19,702 nt of DNA from contig PMLN01000346.1 in assembly GCA_003158885.1 (NCBI GenBank), forward strand, positions 1 through 19,702. The letters are read 5' to 3'. This document shows, piece after piece, positions 14,798 to 19,702 of this stretch. The notes beneath the pieces are model-generated. The model was given only the letters and a program-made list of their open reading frames with translations. It had not been told where the DNA came from and ran no database searches. The DNA is from Anaerolineae bacterium. Lineage in GTDB: Bacteria > Chloroflexota > Anaerolineae > Anaerolineales > Villigracilaceae. Position 1 is the stretch's first letter; each line of letters opens with the position of its first letter. Position numbers and translations under genes: made by a program.

Positions 14798-17368
14798 TTA
14801 TTTCAAGTACTTCTTTTGCCATTCGAACAGTTTATTCAAGGCCTCGATGGGGGCAAGCGAATTGACATCCAGCGCGCCGAGTTCATCGAGCAGGGGACTG
14901 GTCTCCGGGAAAAGAGCCGCCTGCTGTGCCATTTGCGGGTTGATGTTTACCCCGCGGCCTGATGTTTTTTCAAGTTCATGCATGATCTCATTTGCGCGCT
15001 GGATAACCGGCGCGGGCAGTCCCGCCAGTTGTGCCACATGAATGCCGTAGGATTTATCCGCTCCGCCAGCGATGATCTTGTGCAGGAATACAACTGTGCC
15101 GTCGGCCTCGGTGACGGCCACATTGTAATTGCGGACGCCGGGTAACAAATCTGCCAGTTGGGTCAACTCATGGTAATGCGTTGCGAAAAGCGTCTTGGCG
15201 CGCAGATGCGGATGATTGTGGATGTATTCGATGATCCCCCAGGCAATCGAAAGCCCATCGTACGTGCTTGTGCCGCGCCCGATTTCATCCAGGATCAAAA
15301 GCGAGCGGGAAGTGGCATGGTGCAGGATGTTGGCCGCCTCGATCATCTCGACCATGAACGTGGATTGCCCGGCGTGGATTTCATCCTGCGCCCCGATGCG
15401 CGTGAAGATGCGGTCCACCAATCCGATTCTGGCAGAGGCGGCCGGCACGAACGAACCCATTTGCGCCATCAGCACGATCAGCGCGGTTTGCCGCAGATAG
15501 GTTGATTTGCCCGACATGTTCGGCCCGGTGATGACGCGCACGATCTCACCCTTTTCGAAGATGACATCGTTCGGAACGTATCGCGCGGAACCGGTCGAGG
15601 AATTTCCGTGCAGGCTTTGCTCCACCACCGCATGTCTTCCCTCGTGGATTTCCAGCTCGCTTCCTTCCAGCACTTCAGGGCAGATATAGCCTCCCAAGGC
15701 GGATGTTTCCGCCAGCGCCGCCAGCACATCCAGCTCTGCCAGCGCCCTGGCGATTCCCAGAAGTTTGTGAGCCGACTTTGAAAGCGCTGCGCAAATTTCC
15801 CGGAACAAGCGCAGTTCGATCTCGCGGATGCGTTCTTCGGCGTTCAACACCAGCGTTTCGTATTCCTTCATCTCCGGGGTGATGAAGCGCTCGGCGTTGA
15901 CCAGGGTTTGTTTGCGGATGTAATTTTCCGGCGCCCTATCCGCCGCGCCGCGTGAAATTTCAATGTAATAGCCAAAGACTTTGTTGTACCCGACCTTCAA
16001 CGTTTTGATCCCGGTTCGTTCCCGCTCGACGGCTTCGAGATTGGCGATCCAATCGCGGGCGTGCTTGGAGGCCTCGATGACCGAATCAAGCTCCTGCGAA
16101 TATCCCGTGCGGATGATGCCCGTGTTTTGGAGTGTGGCGGGCGGGTCATCGTCAATGGATGACTCAAGCAGGGACAATTCTTCATTGGCCAGTTCGATTT
16201 TGGGAAGTGCAAGGATCGGTTTACCGATTGCAGCCACCACGCCGGGCAATTCTTTTAGCGTGTTTCGCATAGCCACTAAATCACGCGGCTGGGCATGGCC
16301 TGCCATCACACGGTTTACCAACCTTTCCAAGTCAGCTAAGGGCTTGAGCGCGGCGCGCACTTCGGCGCGTTCCATCCCGCGCTCGAAGAAATATTGAAGG
16401 CCGGCCTGCCTCGCCTTGATTTTTTCGATATTAAGTAATGGCTGGCTGACCCATTGGTGGATCAGTCGTTTGCCCATGGGTGTGACGGTGCAATCGAGCG
16501 TGCCGAGCAATGAGCCTTGCCGTTCGCCTCGCAGTGTTTCTTCGAGTTCAAGATTGCGCCGCGCCGAGGCGTCCAGAGTCATGAATTCATTTAAACTATA
16601 GAAGCGGAAACCCGTTAATAGATTGAGCGAATCGGGCTGGGTCTCTTTTAGATATTGGAGGATGGCTCCTGCCGCACGGATGGCAAGGCTTTGTCCTTTG
16701 AGTCCGAAACCCTCCAGCGTGGAGGCCTTGAAGTGAACCAATAACGTCTCTTCGCATTTTCCGGGTTCGAATCGCCAGGCGGGAAACGGGGTCAAATGAA
16801 CTTCCTCGCCCCACTCCTTTTCCCAATTTTGGGGGAGGGGATCAGGGTGAATGATTTCTGCAGGATGGAGCCGCGCGAATTCCGCCCGCAGCGCTTCGAT
16901 CGGCAGTTCGGTCGCGGCAAATTCTCCGGTGGTAATGTCGGCGTAAGCGACTGCGGCCATTTTCTCTTCCAGGATGACCGATGCCAGATAATTGTTCGCA
17001 TCCCCCGGCAGAAGCCCCGGCTCGATCACGGTCCCGGGTGTCACCACCCGCACCACTTTACGCGTAAACAGTCCTTTTTCCGGTTCCTCTCCGATCTGTT
17101 CGCAGATCGCAACATGGTAGCCCTTTTCGATCAGGCGGGCGAGGTAGTTTTCAACGGCATGGTAGGGGATGCCTGCCAGCGGCGCACGCACTCCCTTGCC
17201 GATGGGGCGGGAGGTTAACACAATGTCCAATTCGCGTGAGATGGTCTCGGCATCTTCATCGAACGTCTCGTAGAAATCGCCGAGACGGAAGAAGAGGATC
17301 GTGGTCGGGTAATCCCGCTTGATTTCAAGGTATTGCTGGCGGATCGGTGTTACATCATCGTTCGACAT
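14798..17368 (-). CDS. mutS: DNA mismatch repair protein MutS
   Basis: Recognises mismatches and small loops and starts mismatch repair. The 856-residue protein is full length for MutS1. The mismatch-probing Phe-x-Glu is F32-Y-E34 in LGDFYETF, in the N-terminal domain. The connector, lever and clamp regions follow, with DASARRNLELEETLRG near residue 265. The ATPase domain carries the Walker A ITGPNMSGKST (about 613) and the Walker B with signature LLILDEIGRGTSTYDG (about 689-704), plus FATHYHELTQL. A helix-turn-helix dimer tail follows. ATG 17368 matches the family start. It has no Shine-Dalgarno but a complete promoter whose -10 ends six bases upstream, so translation is probably leaderless. 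No mutL is in the window. mutS shares strand with the sugar genes, but a functional link is not implied. Confidence 0.98.
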   Translation of the reverse strand: MSNDDVTPIRQQYLEIKRDYPTTILFFRLGDFYETFDEDAETISRELDIVLTSRPIGKGVRAPLAGIPYHAVENYLARLIEKGYHVAICEQIGEEPEKGLFTRKVVRVVTPGTVIEPGLLPGDANNYLASVILEEKMAAVAYADITTGEFAATELPIEALRAEFARLHPAEIIHPDPLPQNWEKEWGEEVHLTPFPAWRFEPGKCEETLLVHFKASTLEGFGLKGQSLAIRAAGAILQYLKETQPDSLNLLTGFRFYSLNEFMTLDASARRNLELEETLRGERQGSLLGTLDCTVTPMGKRLIHQWVSQPLLNIEKIKARQAGLQYFFERGMERAEVRAALKPLADLERLVNRVMAGHAQPRDLVAMRNTLKELPGVVAAIGKPILALPKIELANEELSLLESSIDDDPPATLQNTGIIRTGYSQELDSVIEASKHARDWIANLEAVERERTGIKTLKVGYNKVFGYYIEISRGAADRAPENYIRKQTLVNAERFITPEMKEYETLVLNAEERIREIELRLFREICAALSKSAHKLLGIARALAELDVLAALAETSALGGYICPEVLEGSELEIHEGRHAVVEQSLHGNSSTGSARYVPNDVIFEKGEIVRVITGPNMSGKSTYLRQTALIVLMAQMGSFVPAASARIGLVDRIFTRIGAQDEIHAGQSTFMVEMIEAANILHHATSRSLLILDEIGRGTSTYDGLSIAWGIIEYIHNHPHLRAKTLFATHYHELTQLADLLPGVRNYNVAVTEADGTVVFLHKIIAGGADKSYGIHVAQLAGLPAPVIQRANEIMHELEKTSGRGVNINPQMAQQAALFPETSPLLDELGALDVNSLAPIEALNKLFEWQKKYLK

Positions 17369-17374
17369 GGGTTC

Positions 17375-17403
17375 ATTCTACGGGAAACGGGAAAATAGGG
17401 CAA
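17375..17403 (-). promoter_or_regulatory. mutS promoter with leaderless geometry
   Basis: On the minus strand TTGCCC (17398-17403) and TAGAAT (17375-17380) are separated by exactly 17 bases. The -10 ends six bases before ATG 17368, so the transcript would begin at about the start codon. No ribosome binding site is present in the six-base gap, which agrees with a leaderless mRNA. Confidence 0.6.
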
Positions 17404-17435
17404 GGGAGGATGGCTTTATCAAAGTTGAAGAACGA

Positions 17436-17495
17436 AACGCGAAGCACACAAAGAGCGCAAGGCTTTTTCTTGGCGTACTTTGCGCCCTGCGCGTT
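17436..17495. repeat. Degenerate palindromic intergenic repeat, copy 1
   Basis: AACGCG at the left edge and CGCGTT at the right edge bound an imperfect hairpin whose arms read like AACGCGAAG...CAAAG and CTTTGCGCC...GCGCGTT, around a loop containing CTTTTTCTT. The style resembles dispersed REP-like palindromes that sit between bacterial genes. It shares the AACGCGAAG core with copy 2, about 200 bases away. It could form a stem in RNA from either strand. Confidence 0.6.
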
Positions 17496-17564
17496 GAAAA
17501 AATAGCAAAACGTGGATTCACCCTGGCCTTTGAGAAGATCATAGGCAAGGAGGAGGTTTGCTCG

Positions 17565-17593
17565 TTGACTTTTGTTTATGCCTAGTGTATAAC
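17565..17593 (+). promoter_or_regulatory. Sigma-70-type promoter reading toward the membrane protein/sulfatase pair
   Basis: TTGACT (17565-17570) and TATAAC (17588-17593) each match five of six consensus bases and have a 17-base spacer. Transcription would start near 17600, giving a leader of about 130 bases that contains repeat copy 2 before the gene at 17733. Confidence 0.65.
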
Positions 17594-17651
17594 TTGTGAC
17601 CAGTATGGTGTTCCCAAAGTCCATGATGAACTTGTGTTTAGTCATTCTTTC

Positions 17652-17709
17652 AACGCGAAGCGCCCAAGTACGTCAGGAAAATAAGAGATCTTTGCGGGCT
17701 TCGCGGTTT
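17652..17709. repeat. Degenerate palindromic intergenic repeat, copy 2
   Basis: AACGCGAAGC (from 17652) faces GCTTCGCGGTT (to 17709) across an A-rich centre, giving an imperfect hairpin of the same family as the copy at 17436-17495. It lies in the predicted leader of the downstream gene and ends 23 bases before its ATG, so it could affect transcript stability or translation. Confidence 0.55.
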
Positions 17710-17732
17710 CTTCTCCGACTCTGAGAAAAACC

Positions 17733-18335
17733 ATGATCCATGACCTATTTCCTAATTACTATTTCCTATTCCCTGCAGTTTTGTGGAAAGGTCGAAAAGA
17801 TTTGTTCTTCAAAAATAGATTGCCTCGCCTGGCCCAACTTTATCCCGTTTATGCGATCATCGTGATCCTTGTTTATGGCTGGACGATCGGTTGGGTGCTG
17901 TGGAAGCTGCCCAGTTGGCTGGATTATTTACCGTACGGCGAAATCGGTGCGATCTTCAGTTATCTCATGGCGACCAATTTGATTGAAAGCTTGTTCGTAC
18001 TTCTGGTCGTGGTGGTTGTATGCTTTCTGCTTCCACGGAAGTGGTTTTGTGAAGTATTTGTCAGCCGCGGAAGCGTGTTCATTGCAGCGACATTGATTCC
18101 CATTATGTTCTTTGAGTATCATTTCGATAACCCTGTGGTTTACTCCACTACCTTTCCCCTCTATCTGGCCCAGATCATTCTTGCGGCAGGCGTTTTGGCT
18201 TTTTTCGCCGGATGGATTCGTGCCGTACGCAAGGTGGTTGAATCTATTGCCGAAAACGCGGTTATCTTTCTCTACCTATCAGTACCCATCAGTTTGTTGT
18301 GCGTTATCGTGGTTGTGTTTCGAAACCTTTTATAG
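17733..18335 (+). CDS. Small polytopic membrane protein of unknown function
   Basis: I do not recognise a family. The 200-residue protein has about five hydrophobic helices (roughly 38-58, 72-99, 113-130, 141-163 and 172-196) joined by short loops, with a basic segment KGRKDLFFKNRLPR (19-32) before the first helix. No catalytic motif is apparent. The ATG at 17733 has no good ribosome site, and the first 15 codons come from repetitive CTATTTCC-like DNA, so translation may start later, for example at a TTG near 17802. The gene ends 12 bases before a Tat-exported sulfatase-superfamily gene on the same strand, suggesting a two-gene unit in which it could anchor or assist that enzyme. Coding status is supported by the coherent helix pattern and codon texture; function is open. 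Confidence 0.65.
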   Translation: MIHDLFPNYYFLFPAVLWKGRKDLFFKNRLPRLAQLYPVYAIIVILVYGWTIGWVLWKLPSWLDYLPYGEIGAIFSYLMATNLIESLFVLLVVVVVCFLLPRKWFCEVFVSRGSVFIAATLIPIMFFEYHFDNPVVYSTTFPLYLAQIILAAGVLAFFAGWIRAVRKVVESIAENAVIFLYLSVPISLLCVIVVVFRNLL

Positions 18336-18347
18336 AGTGAATCAAAT

Positions 18348-19702
18348 ATGTCCTCCATGAGTCGCAGAGATTTTCTAAAGATGGCTGCGAGCGCGCCGGT
18401 TGCATTGGCCTTTTCGCAGTTGATTGCTCCCGGTCCACTGGGTGCCAATTCGCCGAATATCATTGTTCTTGTTTTTGATGCGATGTCGGCAGACAACCTG
18501 TCATTATATGGATACGGGAGAAGGACCACACCCAACTTCGAGCGGCTGGCACAGAGATCCACAGTCTATCACTCGCATTATTCGGCAGGGAGTTTTACCG
18601 TACCCGGCACTGCTTCACTCCTGACGGGGCTGTATCCCTGGACGCACCGGGCGACTAATGAAGAAGGTCAGGTGGCGCCGGCGTTTGAGGAGAATAATAT
18701 CTTTTCACTGCTGGGAAAGAAATATGACCGTGCGGGCTTCGGTCAAAATGTCTGGGCGGAGTTGCTCCTCAGCGAGTTTCGTTCAAATATTGATATGCGT
18801 TTGCCGCCAGGTTCTTTTGGCTTCCTGAACCAGATGGTTGGTCCGTGGTTCAAGAACGATGAACCAGCCGGCTATTATGCCTACGACGATTTCTTTGCAC
18901 GTGTCAATGAATCCCCAAAATCGCTGGTCTTTGGTCTGATTGACCGGATGCTTTTTGGGTCTCGTATAAACGCGATTTCAGTCAATGATTATCCCCTTGG
19001 TATTCCCCATAATGAAGACTATAAAATATATTATCAATTGGGCGACGTTTTTAGCGGCCTACTTTCGAAAATCAAACAACTCCAGCAGCCCTTCTTCGCG
19101 TATTTTCATTTGTGGTCACCTCATGCTCCCTATACGCCGCGCCAGGAGTTTATTGACATGTTTAATCAGGATGGCTGGAAGCCGACGCGGAAGCCAAACC
19201 ATATCCTTGGTAACCGGCGATCTGAAAAGAGCATGCAGTCCCAGAGGCAGAAATATGACGCATATGTGGCAAATGTGGACTGGGAATTCGGTCGATTCCT
19301 TGATGCGCTGGATGCCTCAGGCGAGTTGGATCGGACATGTTTTATTCTCACCTCGGACCATGGAGAGATGTTCGAACGGGGAGTCGTGGGACATATTTCT
19401 CCGTTGATGTTCGACCCAGGTGTGCATGTGCCATTGCTGGTATCTGCACCGTCTCAGAAAACCAGGAATGATGTTCATTCTCCAACCAACAGCGTGGATA
19501 TCCTGCCGACCGTGCTTAAAATTGCCGAGTGCGAGATCCCTGCTATATGTCAAGGACAATTGCTTCCGGGTTTTGGGACCCTTGAAGATAACCTTCGATC
19601 TACATTTACTGTCGACGCGAAATTTAACTCATCTTACGGCCGGCTTTCGATTGCTTCGGTGGCCATGCGCAAACAAGGCTATAAGATGACATACTATAAA
19701 GG
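18348..19702 (+). CDS. Tat-exported sulfatase/alkaline-phosphatase-superfamily hydrolase (3' cut by window)
   Basis: An open frame of 451 codons runs off the right edge. It starts with a twin-arginine signal, SRRDFLKMAA at residues 5-14 followed by a hydrophobic stretch, so the folded enzyme is exported. PNIIVLVFDAMSADNLSLYG (36-55) holds the first metal-binding aspartate (D44). The nucleophile region reads TVPGTASLLTG (84-94). Where formylglycine sulfatases have Cys-x-Pro-x-Arg, this protein has T84-x-P86-x-T88, so a classical sulfatase is unlikely and a phosphatase or phospho-group-transferase-like activity with a Thr nucleophile is possible. The second metal site is TSDHGEMFE near residues 334-342, followed by GH. 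HLWSPHAPY near residue 258 is a usual superfamily block. ATG 18348 is used; ATG 18357 would still keep the signal. A possible outside role in modifying or trimming a surface glycan or glycolipid is inference. Confidence 0.88.
   Translation, partial: MSSMSRRDFLKMAASAPVALAFSQLIAPGPLGANSPNIIVLVFDAMSADNLSLYGYGRRTTPNFERLAQRSTVYHSHYSAGSFTVPGTASLLTGLYPWTHRATNEEGQVAPAFEENNIFSLLGKKYDRAGFGQNVWAELLLSEFRSNIDMRLPPGSFGFLNQMVGPWFKNDEPAGYYAYDDFFARVNESPKSLVFGLIDRMLFGSRINAISVNDYPLGIPHNEDYKIYYQLGDVFSGLLSKIKQLQQPFFAYFHLWSPHAPYTPRQEFIDMFNQDGWKPTRKPNHILGNRRSEKSMQSQRQKYDAYVANVDWEFGRFLDALDASGELDRTCFILTSDHGEMFERGVVGHISPLMFDPGVHVPLLVSAPSQKTRNDVHSPTNSVDILPTVLKIAECEIPAICQGQLLPGFGTLEDNLRSTFTVDAKFNSSYGRLSIASVAMRKQGYKMTYYK

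Noticed and set aside
17373..17645. Minus-strand frame of 90 codons upstream of mutS
   Set aside because: It covers the mutS promoter and a palindromic repeat, and its Cys/Ala/Lys-rich middle is simply translated repeat sequence.

Overview
The window looks like a chromosomal segment from a free-living bacterium. My best guess is the phylum Chloroflexota (Anaerolineae-like). This rests on the protein flavour, the MutS and H+-pyrophosphatase types and the palindromic repeat style, not on any marker gene, so it is inference. Twelve protein-coding features can be supported: one is a transposase relic and one runs off the right edge.

Layout from left to right. (1) 42-728, minus: an IS701-type transposase fragment missing both ends, followed by a perfect 57-bp palindrome (739-795). 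(2) 894-3212, plus: hppA, a membrane-bound H+-pyrophosphatase of the K+-independent type, with a near-consensus promoter, a strong ribosome binding site and a hairpin terminator. (3) 3289-14686, minus: a nine-gene block for making and attaching a modified sugar. Read in its direction of transcription it is rfbF, rfbG, rfbH, an SDR epimerase/reductase, a zinc-motif C-methyltransferase, a ThDP enzyme resembling acetolactate synthase and YerE, a NeuB-family PEP-condensing synthase, a polyprenyl-phosphate-type GT2 glycosyltransferase and a large polytopic membrane protein. (4) 14798-17368, minus: mutS. (5) 17369-17732: an intergenic region with the mutS promoter, two degenerate palindromic repeats and a rightward promoter. 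(6) 17733-19702, plus: a small five-helix membrane protein and a Tat-exported sulfatase/phosphatase-superfamily enzyme cut by the window end.

The sugar block is the main interest. RfbF, RfbG and RfbH carry complete signatures for glucose-1-phosphate to CDP-glucose to CDP-4-keto-6-deoxyglucose to the 3-deoxy intermediate of CDP-3,6-dideoxyhexoses. The order then departs from the textbook abequose, paratose and tyvelose loci. It encodes a carbon-branching ThDP enzyme, as in yersiniose A synthesis, a sugar C-methyltransferase-like protein and a NeuB-like synthase, but no cytidylyltransferase for a sialic-acid-type product. The dedicated reductase partner of RfbH (DdhD/RfbI type) is also absent. 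I infer a branched-chain, possibly C-methylated 3,6-dideoxyhexose or a larger derived sugar. It would be handed to a lipid carrier by the GT2 enzyme and placed on an extracytoplasmic acceptor by the membrane protein.

Two minus-strand genes that head transcription units, mutS and rfbF, share a TAGAAT hexamer exactly six bases before the ATG, an arrangement expected for leaderless mRNAs. No tRNA, rRNA or CRISPR array was noticed by eye.
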